A DNA stretch of 64,000 nt from Parietaria judaica (GCA_954871525.1 CATOZS010000010.1:868001-932000), one strand, 5' to 3'; positions 25,021-39,109 are shown, counted from the stretch's first letter. A program made the numbers and translations. Notes: generated by a model not told the origin, from the letters alone.

Positions 25021-26827
25021 CGTTCTTGATGAAATTTGAGTTGCTAGACTTTCGTTAGGGTGGTATTGTTATAAATTGGGTTATTTTTGGCAATAAAAGT
25101 TGTTGGAGCTCTCTTTAAACCCAGTTTCAACAATTAATGCGTGCTCCAAAAAAAAACAGAGTCTTTTTCCCATTTTACGCGAAAGAAACCTAATTAAAAG
25201 ATATTTTAAACAAAAAATTAACTTCCAAATGCTTAATAATGTGTAATCGTATCACATTTACTTATTTTAATCCCTAAATAGCGAAGCACTTTCTCGTAGT
25301 TTCTATATGAAGCCAATAATAGGTTAAAATCTTTACCGAAAAGTGTTAAAAGTTGGTTTTCTTGCGAGAGCAAATACGATCCGTTCTTGATGAAATTTGA
25401 GTTGCTAGACCTTCGTTAGGGTGGTATTGTTATAAATTGGGTTAGTTTTGGCGTTAAAAGTTTTTGGACCTCTCTTTAAACCCAGTTTCAACAATTAATG
25501 CGTGCTCCAAAAAAAAAACTTAGTCTTTTTCCCATTTTACGCGAAAGAACCCTAATTAAAAGATATTTTAAACAAAAAATGAACTTCTAAATGCTTAAAA
25601 ATGTGTAATTGTATCACATTTACTTATTTTAATCCCTAAATAGCGAAGCAATTTCTCGTAGTTTCTATATGAAGCCGTTAATGGGTTAAAATCTTTACCG
25701 AAAAGTGTTAAAAGTTGGTTTTCTTGCGAGAGCAAATACGATCCGTTCTTGATGAAATTTGAGTTGCTAGACCTTTGTTAGGGTGGTATTGTTATAAATT
25801 GGGTTAGTTTTGGCATTAAAAGTTTTTGGACTTCTCTTTAAACCCACTTTCAACAATTAATGCGTGCTCCAAAAAACAAACTAAGTCTTTTTCCCATTTT
25901 ACGCGAAAGAACCCTAATTAAAAGATATTTTAAACAAAAAATGAACTTCTAAATGCTTAAAAATGTGTAATTGTATCACATTTACTTATTTTAATAGCTA
26001 AATAGCGAAGCACTTTCTCGTAGTTTCTATATGAAGCCGTTAATGGGTTAAAATCTTTACCGAAAAGTGTTAAAAGTTGGTTTTCTTGCGAGAGCAAATA
26101 CGATCCGTTCTTGATGAAATTTGAGTTGCTAGACCTTCGTTAGGGTGGTATTGTTATAAATTGGGTTAGTTTTGGCATTAAAAGTTTTTGGAGCTCTCTT
26201 TAAACCCACTTTCAACAATTAATGCGTGCTCCAAAAAAAAAAACAGTCTTTTTCCCATTTTACGCGAAAGAACCCTAATTAAAAGAGATTTTAAACAAAA
26301 AATGAACTTCTAAATGCTTAAAAATGTGTAATTGTAGCACATTTACTTATTTTAATCCCTAAATAGCGAAGCACTTTCTCGTAGTTTCTATATGAAGCCG
26401 TTAATGGGTTAAAATCTTTACCGAAAAGTGTTAAAAGTTGGTTTTCTTGCGAGAGCAAATACGATCCGTTCTTGATGAAATTTGAGTTGCTAGACCTTTG
26501 TTAGGGTGGTATTGTTATAGATTGGGTTATTTTTGGCATTAAAAGTTTTTGGACTTCTCTTTAAACCCACTTTCAACAATTAATGCGTGCTCCAAAAAAA
26601 AACTAAGTCTTTTTCCCATTTTACGCGAAAGAACCCTAATTAAAAGATATTTTAAACAAAAAATGAACTTCTAAATGCTTAAAAATGTGTAATTGTATCA
26701 CATTTACTTATTTTAATCCCTAAATAGCGAAGCACTTTCTCGTAGTTTCTATATGAAGCCGTTAATGGGTTAAAATCTTTACCGAAAAGTGTTAAAAGTT
26801 GGTTTTCTTGCGAGAGCAAATACGATC
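25021..26827. repeat. Second five-unit higher-order repeat, copy 1 (1,807 bp)
   Basis: Unit starts are 25021, 25382, 25744, 26106 and 26467. Markers in order: GACTTTCG with GGCAATAAAAGTTG, AAAATTAACTTCC and AAGCCAATAATAGG; GGCGTTAAAAG with AACTTAGTC; CTTTGTTAGG with AAAAAACAAACTAAG and TAATAGC; AAACAGTC with AAAGAGATTT and TTGTAGCAC; and GGTTATTTTTGGC with GGACTTC. This set does not match the five-unit repeat at 18493-23932, so the equal number of units is not shared ancestry of the block. Confidence 0.88.
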
Positions 26828-28635
26828 CGTTCTTGATGAAATTTGAGTTGCTAGACTTTCGTTAGGGTGGTATTGTTATAAATTGGGTTAGTTTTGGCAA
26901 TAAAATATGTTGGAGCTCTCTTTAAACCCAGTTTCAACAATTAATGCGTGCTCCAAAAAAAAAACAGTCTTTTTCACATTTTACGCGAAAGAACCCTAAT
27001 TAAAAGATATTTTAAACAAAAAATTAACTTCCAAATGCTTAATAATGTGTAATCGTATCACATTTACTTATTTTAATCCCTAAATAGCGAAGCACTTTCT
27101 CGTAGTTTCTATATGAAGCCAATAATAGGTTAAAATCTTTACCGAAAAGTGTTAAAAGTTGGTTTTCTTGCGAGAGCAAATACGATCCGTTCTTGATGAA
27201 ATTTGAGTTGCTAGACCTTCGTTAGGGTGGTATTGTTATAAATTGGGTTAGTTTTGGCGTTAAAAGTTTTTGGACCTCTCTTTAAACCCAGTTTCAACAA
27301 TTAATGCGTGCTCCAAAAAAAAAACTTAGTCTTTTTCCCATTTTACGCGAAAGAACCCTAATTAAAAGATATTTTAAACAAAAAATGAACTTCTAAATGC
27401 TTAAAAATGTGTAATTGTATCACATTTACTTATTTTAATCCCTAAATAGCGAAGCAATTTCTCGTAGTTTCTATATGAAGCCGTTAATGGGTTAAAATCT
27501 TTACCGAAAAGTGTTAAAAGTTGGTTTTCTTGCGAGAGCAAATACGATCCGTTCTTGATGAAATTTTAGTTGCTAGACCTTTGTTAGGGTGGTATTGTTA
27601 TAAATTGGGTTAGTTTTGGCATTAAAAGTTTTTGGACTTCTCTTTAAACCCACTTTCAACAATTAATGCGTGCTCCAAAAAAAAAACTAAGTCTTTTTCC
27701 CATTTTACGCGAAAGAACCCTTATTAAAAGATATTTTAAACAAAAAATGAACTTCTAAATGCTTAAAAATGTGTAATTGTATCACATTTACTTATTTTAA
27801 TAGCTAAATAGCGAAGCACTTTCTCGTAGTTTCTATATGAAGCCGTTAATGGGTTAAAATCTTTACCGAAAAGTGTTAAAAGTTGGTTTTCTTGGGAGAG
27901 CAAATACGATCCGTTCTTGATGAAATTTGAGTTGCTAGACCTTCGTTAGGGTGGTATTGTTATAAATTGGGTTAGTTTTGGCATTAAAAGTTTTTGGAGC
28001 TCTCTTTAAACCCACTTTCAACAATTAATGCGTGCTCCAAAAAAAAAAACAGAGTCTTTTTCCCATTTTACACGAAAGAACCCTAATTAAAAGAGATTTT
28101 AACCAAAAAATGAACTTCTAAATGCTTAAAAATGTGTAATTGTAGCACATTTACTTATTTTAATCCCTAAATAGCGAAGCACTTTCTCGTAGTTTCTATA
28201 TGAAGCCGTTAATGGGTTAAAATCTTTACCGAAAAGTGTTAGAAGTTGGTTTTCTTGCGAGAGCAAATACGATCCGTTCTTGATGAAATTTGGGTTGCTA
28301 GACCTTTGTTAGGGTGGTATTGTTATAAATTGGGTTATTTTTGGCATTAAAAGTTTTTGGACTTCTCTTTAAACCCACTTTCAACAATTAATGCGTGCTC
28401 CAAAAAAAAACTAAGTCTTTTTCCCATTTTACGCGAAAGAACCCTAATTAAAAGATATTTTAAACAAAAAATGAACTTCTAAATGCTTAAAAATGTGTAA
28501 TTGTATCACATTTACTTATTTTAATCCCTAAATAGCGAAGCACTTTCTCGTAGTTTCTATATGAAGCCGTTAATGGGTTAAAATGTTTACCGAAAAGTGT
28601 TAAAAGTTGGTTTTCTTGCGAGAGCAAATACGATC
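26828..28635. repeat. Second five-unit higher-order repeat, copy 2 (1,808 bp)
   Basis: Unit starts are 26828, 27188, 27550, 27912 and 28275, matching copy 1 in order. The first unit has GGCAATAAAATATG in place of GGCAATAAAAGTTG, and AACAGTCTTTTTCAC. The third has CCCTTATT and ordinary AAAAAAAACTAAG. The fourth has CTTGGGAGAGC in its preceding joint and TTACACGAAAG. The same ATATG variant of the first unit recurs at 31165. Confidence 0.87.
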
Positions 28636-31164
28636 CGTTCTTGAAGAAATTTGAGTTGCTAGACTTTCGTTAGGGTGGTATTGTTATAAATTAGGTTAGT
28701 TTTGGCAATAAAAGTTGTTGGAGCTCTCTTTAAACCCAGTTTCAACAATTAATGCGTGCTCCAAAAAAAAAACAGAGTCTTTTTCCCATTTTACGCGAAA
28801 GAACCCTAATTAAAAGATATTTTAAACAAAAAATTAACTTCCAAATGCTTAATAATGTGTAATCGTATCACATTTACTTATTTTAATCCCTAAATAGCGA
28901 AGCACTTTCTCGTAGTTTCTATATGAAGCCAATAATAGGTTAAAATCTTTACCGAAAAGTGTTAAAAGTTGGTTTTCTTGCGAGAGCAAATACGATCCGT
29001 TCTTGATGAAATTTGAGTTGCTAGACCTTCGTTAGGGTGGTATTGTTATAAATTGGGTTAGTTTTGGCGTTAAAAGTTTTTGGACCTCTCTTTAAACCCA
29101 GTTTCAACAATTAATGCGTGCTCCAAAAAAAAAACTTAGTCTTTTTCCCATTTTACGCGAAAGAACCCTAATTAAAAGATATTTTAAACAAAAAATGAAC
29201 TTCTAAATGCTTAAAAATGTGTAATTGTATCACATTTACTTATTTTAATCCCTAAATAGCGAAGCAATTTCTCGTAGTTTCTATATGAAGCCGTTAATGG
29301 GTTAAAATCTTTACCGAAAAGTGTTAAAAGTTGGTTTTCTTGCGAGAGCAAATACGATCCGTTCTTGATGAAATTTGAGTTGCTAGACCTTTGTTAGGGT
29401 GGTATTGTTATAAATTGGGTTAGTTTTGGCATTAAAAGTTTTTGGACTTCTCTTTAAACCCACTTTCAACAATTAATGCGTGCTCCAAAAAACAAACTAA
29501 GTCTTTTTCCCATTTTACGCGAAAGAACCCTAATTAAAAGATATTTTAAACAAAAAATGAACTTCTAAATGCTTAAAAATGTGTAATTGTATCACATTTA
29601 CTTATTTTAATAGCTAAATAGCGAAGCACTTTCTCGTAGTTTCTATATGAAGCCGTTAATGGGTTAAAATCTTTACCGAAAAGTGTTAAAAGTTGGTTTT
29701 CTTGCGAGAGCAAATACGATCCGTTCTTGATGAAATTTGAGTTGCTAGACCTTCGTTAGGGTGGTATTGTTATAAATTGGGTCAGTTTTGGCATTAAAAG
29801 TTTTTGGAGCTCTCTTTAAACCCACTTTCAACAATTAATGCGTGCTCCAAAAAAAAAACAGTCTTTTTCCCATTTTACGCGAAAGAACCCTAATTAAAAG
29901 AGATTTTAACCAAAAAATGAACTTCTAAATGCTTAAAAATGTGTAATTGTAGCACATTTACTTATTTTAATCCCTAAATAGCGAAGCACTTTCTCGTAGT
30001 TTCTATATGAAGCCGTTAATGGGTTAAAATCTTTACCGAAAAGTGTTAGAAGTTGGTTTTCTTGCGAGAGCAAATACGATCCGTTCTTGATGAAATTTGA
30101 GTTGCTAGACCTTTGTTAGGGTGGTATTGTTATAAATTGGGTTATTTTTGGCATTAAAAGTTTTTGGACTTCTCTTTAAACCCACTTTCAACAATTAATG
30201 CGTGCTCCAAAAAACAAACTAAGTCTTTTTCCCATTTTACGCGAAAGAACCCTAATTAAAAGATATTTTAAACAAAAAATGAACTTCTAAATGCTTAAAA
30301 ATGTGTAATTGTATCACATTTACTTATTTTAATAGCTAAATAGCGAAGCACTTTCTCGTAGTTTCTATATGAAGCCGTTAATGGGTTAAAATCTTTACCG
30401 AAAAGTGTTAAAAGTTGGTTTTCTTGCGAGAGCAAATACGATCCGTTCTTGATGAAATTTGAGTTGCTAGACCTTCGTTAGGGTGGTATTGTTATAAATT
30501 GGGTTAGTTTTGGCATTAAAAGTTTTTGGAGCTCTCTTTAAACCCACTTTCAACAATTAATGCGTGCTCCAAAAAAAAAACAGTCTTTTTCCCATTTTAC
30601 GCGAAAGAACCCTAATTAAAAGAGATTTTAACCAAAAAATGAACTTCTAAATGCTTAAAAATGTGTAATTGTAGCACATTTACTTATTTTAATCCCTAAA
30701 TAGCGAAGCACTTTCTCGTAGTTTCTATATGAAGCCGTTAATGGGTTAAAATCTTTACCGAAAAGTGTTAGAAGTTGGTTTTCTTGCGAGAGCAAATACG
30801 ATCCGTTCTTGATGAAATTTGAGTTGCTAGACCTTTGTTAGGGTGGTATTGTTATAAATTGGGTTATTTTTGGCATTAAAAGTTTTTGGACTTCTCTTTA
30901 AACCCACTTTCAACAATTAATGCGTGCTCCAAAAAAAAACTAAGTCTTTTTCCCATTTTACGCGAAAGAACCCTAATTAAAAGATATTTTAAACAAAAAA
31001 TGAACTTCTAAATGCTTAAAAATGTGTAATTGTATCACATTTACTTATTTTAATCCCTAAATAGCGAAGCACTTTCTCGTAGTTTCTATATGAAGCCGTT
31101 AATGGGTTAAAATCTTTACCGAAAAGTGTTAAAAGTTGGTTTTCTTGCGAGAGCAAATACGATC
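28636..31164. repeat. Second five-unit repeat, copy 3 enlarged to seven units (2,529 bp)
   Basis: Unit starts are 28636, 28998, 29360, 29722, 30082, 30444 and 30804. The first four match units 1-4 of the repeat. The unit at 30082 combines the left half of unit type 5 (GGTTATTTTTGGC) with the right half of unit type 3 (AAAAAACAAACTAAG, TAATAGCTAAA). Type 4 then repeats at 30444 and type 5 at 30804. The order 1-2-3-4-(5/3)-4-5 is exactly what unequal crossing-over between a type 5 and a type 3 unit, misaligned by two units, would give. Confidence 0.88.
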
Positions 31165-31888
31165 CGTTCTTGATGAAATTTGAGTTGCTAGACTTTCGTT
31201 AGGGTGGTATTGTTATAAATTGGGTTAGTTTTGGCAATAAAATATGTTGGAGCTCTCTTTAAACCCAGTTTCAACAATTAATGCGTGCTCCAAAAAAAAA
31301 ACAGTCTTTTTCACATTTTACGCGAAAGAACCCTAATTAAAAGATATTTTAAACAAAAAATTAACTTCCAAATGCTTAATAATGTGTAATCGTATCACAT
31401 TTACTTATTTTAATCCCTAAATAGCGAAGCACTTTCTCGTAGTTTCTATATGAAGCCAATAATAGGTTAAAATCTTTACCGAAAAGTGTTAAAAGTTGGT
31501 TTTCTTGCGAGAGCAAATACGATCCGTTCTTGATGAAATTTGAGTTGCTAGACCTTCGTTAGGGTGGTATTGTTATAAATTGGGTTAGTTTTGGCGTTAA
31601 AAGTTTTTGGACCTCTCTTTAAACCAAGTTTCAACAATTAATGCGTGCTCCAAAAAAAAAAACTTAGTCTTTTTCCCATTTTACGCGAAAGAACCCTAAT
31701 TAAAAGATATTTTAAACAAAAAAATTAACTTCTAAATGCTTAAAAATGTGTAATTGTATCACATTTAATAATTTTAATCCCTAAATAGCGAAGCACTTTC
31801 TCGTAGTTTCTATATGAAGCCGTTAATGGGTTAAAATCTTTACCGAAAAGTGTTAAAAGTTGGTTTTCTTGCGAGAGCAAATACGATC
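31165..31888. repeat. Second five-unit repeat, truncated copy 4 (two units)
   Basis: Units at 31165 and 31525 match the first two unit types (GGCAATAAAATATG with AAGCCAATAATAGG; GGCGTTAAAAG with AACTTAGTC). The second has private changes AAACCAAGTTTC, AAAAAATTAACTTC and ATTTAATAATTT. The unit that follows at 31889 begins the CCATTCTTG subtype, so the higher-order period ends here. Confidence 0.85.
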
Positions 31889-34800
31889 CATTCTTGATGA
31901 AATTTGAGTTGCTAGACTGTCGTTAGGGTGGTATTCTTATAAATTGGGTTAGTTTTGGCATTAAAAGTTTTTGGACTTCTCTTTAAACCCACTTTCAACA
32001 ATTAATGCGTGCTCCAAAAAAAAACTAAGTCTTTTTCCCATTTTACGCGAAAGAACCCTAATTAAAAGATATTTTAAACAAAAAATGAACTTCCAAATGC
32101 TTAAAAATGTGTAATTGTATCACATTTACTTATTTTAATAGCTAAATAGCGAAGCACTTTCTCGTAGTTTCTATATGAAGCCGTTAATGGGTTAAAATCT
32201 TTACCGAAAAGTGTTAAAAGTTGGTTTTCTTGCGAGAGCAAATACGATCCGTTCTTGATGAAATTTGAGTTGCTAGACCTTCGTTAGGGTGGTATTGTTA
32301 TAAATTGGGTTAGTTTTGGCATTAAAAGTTTTTGGAGCTCTCTTTAAACCCACTTTCAACAATTAATGCGTGCTCCAAAAAAAAACAGAGTCTTTTTCCC
32401 ATTTTACGCGAAAGAACCCTAATTAAAAGAGATTTTAACCAAAAAATGAACTTCTAAATGCTTAAAAATGTGTAATTGTATCACATTTACTTATTTTAAT
32501 CCCTAAATAGCGAAGCACTTTCTCGTAGTTTCTATATGAAGCCGTTAATGGGTTAGAATCTTTACCGAAAAGTGTTAGAAGTTGGTTTTCTTGCGAGAGC
32601 AAATACGATCCGTTCTTGATGAAATTTGAGTTGCTAGACCTTTGTTAGGGTGGTATTGTTATAAATTGGGTTAGTTTTGGCATTAAAAGTTTTTGGACTT
32701 CTCTTTAAACCCACTTTCAACAATTAATGCGTGCTCCAAAAAAAAACTAAGTCTTTTTCCCATTTTACGCGAAAGAACCCTAATTAAAAGATATTTTAAA
32801 CAAAAAATGAACTTCTAAATGCTTAAAAATGTGTAATTGTATCACATTTACTTATTTTAATCCCTAAATAGCGAAGTACTTTCTCGTAGTTTCTATATGA
32901 AGCCGTTAATGGGTTAAAATCTTTACCGAAAAGTGTTAAAAGTTGGTTTTCTTGCGAGAGCAAATACGATCCATTCTTGATGAAATTTGAGTTGCTAGAC
33001 TGTCGTTAGGGTGGTATTCTTATAAATTGGGTTAGTTTTGGCATTAAAAGTTTTTGGAGCTCTCTTTAAACCCACTTTCAACAATTAATGCGTGCTCCAA
33101 AAAAAAAAACAGTCTTTTTCCCATTTTACGTGAAAGAACCCTAATTAAAAGAGATTTTAAACAAAAAATGAACTTCTAAATGCTTAAAAATGTGTAATTG
33201 TATCACATTTACTTATTTTAATCCCTAAATAGCGAAGCACTTTCTCGTAGTTTCTATATGAAGCCGTTAATGGGTTAAAATCTTTACCAAAAAGTGTTAA
33301 AAGTTGGTTTTCTTGCGAGAGCAAATACGATCCGTTCTTGATGAAATTTGAGTTGCTAGACCTTCGTTAGGGTGGTATTGTTATAAATTGGGTTAGTTTT
33401 GGCATTAAAAGTTTTTGGAGCTCTCTTTAAACCCACTTTCAACAATTAATGCGTGCTCCAAAAAAAAACAGAGTCTTTTTCCCATTTTACGCGAAAGAAC
33501 CCTAATTAAAAGAGATTTTAACCAAAAAATGAACTTCTAAATGCTTAAAAATGTGTAATTGTATCACATTTACTTATTTTAATCCCTAAATTGCGAAGCA
33601 CTTTCTCGTAGTTTCTATATGAAGCCGTTAATGGGTTAAAATCTTTACCGAAAAGTGTTAGAAGTTGGTTTTCTTGCGAGAGCAAATACGATCCGTTCTT
33701 GATGAAATTTGAGTTGCTAGACCTTTGTTAGGGTGGTATTGTTATAAATTGGGTTATTTTTGGCATTAAAAGTTTTTGGACTTCTCTTTAAACCCACTTT
33801 CAACAATTAATGCGTGCTCCAAAAAAAAACTAAGTCTTTTTCCCATTTTACGCGAAAGAACCCTAATTAAAAGATATTTTAAACAAAAAATGAACTTCTA
33901 AATGCTTAAAAATGTGTAATTGTATCACATTTACTTATTTTAATCCCTAAATAGCGAAGCACTTTCTCGTAGTTTCTATATGAAGCCGTTAATGGGTTAA
34001 AATCTTTACCGAAAAGTGTTAAAAGTTGGTTTTCTTGCGAGAGCAAATACGATCCATTCTTGATGAAATTTGAGTTGCTAGACTGTCGTTAGGGTGGTAT
34101 TCTTATAAATTGGGTTAGTTTTGGCATTAAAACTTTTTGGAGCTCTCTTTAAACCCACTTTCAACAATTAATGCGTGCTCCAAAAAAAAAAACAGTCTTT
34201 TTCCCATTTTACGTGAAAGAACCCTAATTAAAAGAGATTTTAACCAAAAAATGAACTTCTAAATGCTTAAAAATGTGTAATTGTATCACATTTACTTATT
34301 TTAATCCCTAAATAGCGAAGCACTTTCTCGTAGTTTCTATATGAAGCCGTTAATGGGTTAAAATCTTTATCGAAAAGTGTTAGAAGTTGGTTTTCTTGCG
34401 AGAGCAAATACGATCCGTTCTTGATGAAATTTGAGTTGCTAGACCTTCGTTAGGGTGGTATTGTTATAAATTGGGTTATTTTTGGCATTAAAAGTTTTTG
34501 GACTTCTCTTTAAACCCACTTTCAACAATTAATGCGTGCTCCAAAAAAAAACTAAGTCTTTTTCCCATTTTACGCGAAAGAACCCTAATTAAAAGATATT
34601 TTAAACAAAAAATGAACTTCTAAATGCTTAAAAATGTGTAATTGTATCACATTTACTTATTTTAATCCCTAAATAGCGAAGCACTTTCTCGTAGTTTCTA
34701 TATGAAGCCGTTAATGGGTTAAAATCTTTACCGAAAAGTGTTAGAAGTTGGTTTTCTTGCGAGAGCAAATACGATCCGTTCTTGATGAAATTTGAGTTGC

Positions 34801-36941
34801 TAGACCTTTGTTAGGGTGGTATTGTTATAAATTGGGTTATTTTTGGCATTAAAATTTTTTGGACTTCTCTTTAAACCCACTTTCAACAATTAATGCGTGC
34901 TCCAAAAAAAAACTAAGTCTTTTTCCCATTTTACGCGAAAGAACCCTAATTAAAAGATATTTTAAACAAAAAATGAACTTCTAAATGCTTAAAAATGTGT
35001 AATTGTATCACATTTACTTATTTTAATCCCTAAATAGCGAAGCACTTTCTCGTAGTTTCTATATGAAGCCGTTAATGGGTTAAAATCTTTACCGAAAAGT
35101 GTTAAAAGTTGGTTTTCTTGCGAGAGCAAATACGATCCGTTCTTGATGAAATTTGAGTTGCTAGACCTTTGTTAGGGTGGTATTGTTATAGATTGGGTTA
35201 TTTTTGGCATTAAAAGTTTTTGGACTTCTCTTTAAACCCACTTTCAACAATTAATGCGTGCTCCAAAAAAAAAACAGTCTTTTTCCCATTTTACGTGAAA
35301 GAACCCTAATTAAAAGAGATTTTAAACAAAAAATGAACTTCTAAATGCTTAAAAATGTGTAATTGTATCACATTTACTTATTTTAATAGCTAAATAGCGA
35401 AGCACTTTCTCGTAGTTTCTATATGAAGCCGTTAATGGGTTAAAATCTTTACCGAAAAGTGTTAAAAGTTGGTTTTCTTGCGAGAGCAAATACGATCCGT
35501 TCTTGATGAAATTTGAGTTGCTAGACCTTCGTTAGGGTGGTATTGTTATAAATTGGGTTAATTTTGGCATTAAAAGTTTTTGGAGCTCTCTTTAAACCCA
35601 CTTTCAACAATTAATGCGTGCTCCAAAAAAAAACAGAGTCTTTTTCCCATTTTACGCGAAAGAACCCTAATTAAAAGAGATTTTAACCAAAAAATGAACT
35701 TCTAAATGCTTAAAAATGTGTAATTGTATCACATTTACTTATTTTAATCCCTAAATAGCGAAGCACTTTCTCGTAGTTTCTATATGAAGCCGTTAATGGG
35801 TTAAAATCTTTACCGAAAAGTGTTAAAAGTTGGTTTTCTTGCGAGAGCAAATACGATCCGTTCTTGATGAAATTTGAGTTGCTAGACCTTTGTTAGGGTG
35901 GTATTGTTATAGATTGGGTTATTTTTGGCATTAAAAGTTTTTGGACTTCTCTTTAAACCCACTTTCAACAATTAATGCGTGCTCCAAAAAAAAAAACAGT
36001 CTTTTTCCCATTTTACGTGAAAGAACCCTAATTAAAAGAGATTTTAAACAAAAAATGAACTTCTAAATGCTTAAAAATGTGTAATTGTATCACATTTACT
36101 TATTTTAATCCCTAAATAGCGAAGCACTTTCTCGTAGTTTCTATATGAAGCCGTTAATGGGTTAGAATCTTTACCGAAAAGTGTTAGAAGTTGGTTTTCT
36201 TGCGAGAGCAAATACGATCCGTTCTTGATGAAATTTGAGTTGCTAGACCTTTGTTAGGGTGGTATTGTTATAAATTGGGTTATTTTTGGCATTAAAAGTT
36301 TTTGGACTTCTCTTTAAACCCACTTTCAACAATTAATGCGTGCTCCAAAAAAAAACTAAGTCTTTTTCCCATTTTACGCGAAAGAACCCTAATTAAAAGA
36401 TATTTTAAACAAAAAATGAACTTCTAAATGCTTAAAAATGTGTAATTGTATCACATTTACTTATTTTAATCCCTAAATAGCGAAGCACTTTCTCGTAGTT
36501 TCTATATGAAGCCGTTAATGGGTTAAAATCTTTACCGAAAAGTGTTAAAAGTTGGTTTTCTTGCGAGAGCAAATACGATCCATTCTTGATGAAATTTGAG
36601 TTGCTAGACTGTCGTTAGGGTGGTATTCTTATAAATTGGGTTAGTTTTGGCATTAAAAGTTTTTGGAGCTCTCTTTAAACCCACTTTCAACAATTAATGC
36701 GTGCTCCAAAAAAAAAAACAGACTTTTTCCCATTTTACGTGAAAGAACCCTAATTAAAAGAGATTTTAAACAAAAAATGAACTTCTAAATGCTTAAAAAT
36801 GTGTAATTGTATCACATTTACTTATTTTAATCCCTAAATAGCGAAGCACTTTCTCGTAGTTTCTATATGAAGCCGTTAATGGGTTAGAATCTTTACCGAA
36901 AAGTGTTAGAAGTTGGTTTTCTTGCGAGAGCAAATACGATC
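31889..36941. repeat. W-marked family A units, partly in 1,083-bp trimers
   Basis: A distinctive W subtype starts CCATTCTTG and has GACTGTCGTTAGG and GGTATTCTTATAAATT. W units lie at 31889, 32972 and 34055, 1,083 bp apart (three units), and again at 36581. The units between them start at 32250, 32611, 33333, 33694, 34416, 34777, 35138, 35498, 35859 and 36220 and alternate GGAGCTC/AAAGAGATTT with GGACTTC/AACTAAG types. A 721-bp pair is locally duplicated: the units at 35138 and 35859 share TTATAGATTGGG, AACAGTC and TACGTGAAAG. Unit length is very even here, almost always 361 bp. Confidence 0.85.
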
Positions 36942-39109
36942 CGTTCTTGATGAAATTTGAGTTGCTAGACCTTTGTTAGGGTGGTATTGTTATAAATTGG
37001 ATTATTTTTGGCATTAAAAGTTTTTGGACTTCTCTTTAAACCCACTTTCAACAATTAATGCGTGCTCCAAAAAAAAACTAAGTCTTTTTCCCATTTTACG
37101 CGAAAGAACCCTAATTAAAAGATATTTTAAACAAAAAATGAACTTCTAAATGCTTAAAAATGTGTAATTGTATCACATTTACTTATTTTAATCCCTAAAT
37201 AGCGAAGCTCTTTCTCGTAGTTTCTATATGAAGCCGTTAATGGGTTAAAATCTTTACCGAAAAGTGTTAAAAGTTGGTTTTCTTGCGAGAGCAAATACGA
37301 TCCATTCTTGATGAAATTTGAGTTGCTAGACTGTCGTTAGGGTGGTATTCTTATAAATTGGGTTAGTTTTGGCATTAAAAGTTTTTGGAGCTCTCTTTAA
37401 ACCCACTTTCAACAATTAATGCGTGCTCCAAAAAAAAAAACAGTCTTTTTCCCATTTTACGTGAAAGAACCCTAATTAAAAGAGATTTTAAACAAAAAAT
37501 GAACTTCTAAATGCTTAAAAATGTGTAATTGTATCACATTTACTTATTTTAATCCCTAAATAGCGAAGCACTTTCTCGTAGTTTCTATATGAAGCCGTTA
37601 ATGGGTTAAAATCTTTACCAAAAAGTGTTAAAAGTTGGTTTTCTTGCGAGAGCAAATACGATCCGTTCTTGATGAAATTTGAGTTGCTAGACCTTCGTTA
37701 GGGTGGTATTGTTATAAATTGGGTTAGTTTTGGCATTAAAAGTTTTTGGAGCTCTCTTTAAACCCACTCTCAACAATTAATGCGTGCTCCAAAAAAAAAC
37801 AGAGTCTTTTTCCCATTTTACGCGAAAGAACCCTAATTAAAAGAGATTTTAACCAAAAAATGAACTTCTAAATGCTTAAAAATGTGTAATTGTATCACAT
37901 TTACTTATTTTAATCCCTAAATAGCGAAGCACTTTCTCGTAGTTTCTATATGAAGCCGTTAATGGGTTAAAATCTTTACCGAAAAGTGTTAAAAGTTGGT
38001 TTTCTTGCGAGAGCAAATACGATCCATTCTTGATGAAATTTGAGTTGCTAGACTGTCGTTAGGGTGGTATTCTTATAAATTGGGTTAGTTTTGGCATTAA
38101 AAGTTTTTGGAGCTCTCTTTAAACCCACTTTCAACAATTAATGCGTGCTCCAAAAAAAAAAAACAGTCTTTTTCCCATTTTACGTGAAAGAACCCAAATT
38201 AAAAGAGATTTTAAACAAAAAATGAACTTCTAAATGCTTAAAAATGTGTAATTGTATCACATTTACTTATTTTAATCCCTAAATAGCGAAGCACTTTCTC
38301 GTACTTTCTATATGAAGCCGTTAATGGGTTAAAATCTTTACCGAAAAGTGTTAAAAGTTGGTTTTCTTGCGAGAGCAAATACGATCCGTTCTTGATGAAA
38401 TTTGAGTTGCTAGACCTTTGTTAGGGTGGTATTGTTATAAATTGGGTTAGTTTTGGCATTGAAAGTTTTTGGACCTCTCTTTAAACCCACTTTCAACAAT
38501 TAATGCGTGCTCCAAAAAAAAAACAGAGTCTTTTTCCCATTTTACGCGAAAGAACCCTAATTAAAAGATATTTTAAACAAAAAATGAACTTCCAACTGCT
38601 TAATAATGTGTAATCATATCACATTTACTTATTTTAATCCCGAAATAGCGAAGCAGTTTCTCGTAGTTTCTACATGAAGCCGTTAATGGGTTAAATTTTT
38701 TTCTGAAAAGTGTTAAGAATTGGTTTTCTTGCGAGAGAAAATACGATCCCTTCTTGATGAAATTTGAGTTGCTAGACCTTCGTTAGGGTGGTATTGTTAT
38801 AAATTGGGTTAGTTTTGGCATTAAAAGTTTTTGGAGCTCTCTTTAAACCCACTTTCAACAATTAATGCGTGCTCCAAAAAAAAAAACAGTCTTTTTCCCA
38901 TTTTACGTGAAAGAACCCTAATTAAAAGAGATTTTAAACAAAAAATGAACTTCTAAATGCTTAAAAATGTGTAATTGTATCACATTTACTTATTTTAATC
39001 CCTAAATAGCGAAGCACTTTCTCGTAGTTTCTATATGAAGCCGTTAATGGGTTAGAATCTTTACCGAAAAGTGTTAGAAGTTGGTTTTCTTGCGAGAGCA
39101 AATACGATC
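36942..39109. repeat. W-region six-unit higher-order repeat, copy 1 (2,168 bp)
   Basis: Unit starts are 36942, 37303 (W), 37664, 38025 (W), 38387 and 38749. Private markers shared with copy 2 are AAATTGGATTATTTTTGG, GAAGCTCTTTCTCG, TTTACCAAAAAGTG, GAACCCAAATT, CTCGTACTTTC, TTCCAACTGC with TAATCATATC, and TTAAATTTTTTTCTG followed by GTTAAGAATTGG. The pair 36220-36941 just before it has the same subtype order as 36942-37663, so a 722-bp dimer underlies part of this block. Confidence 0.9.
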
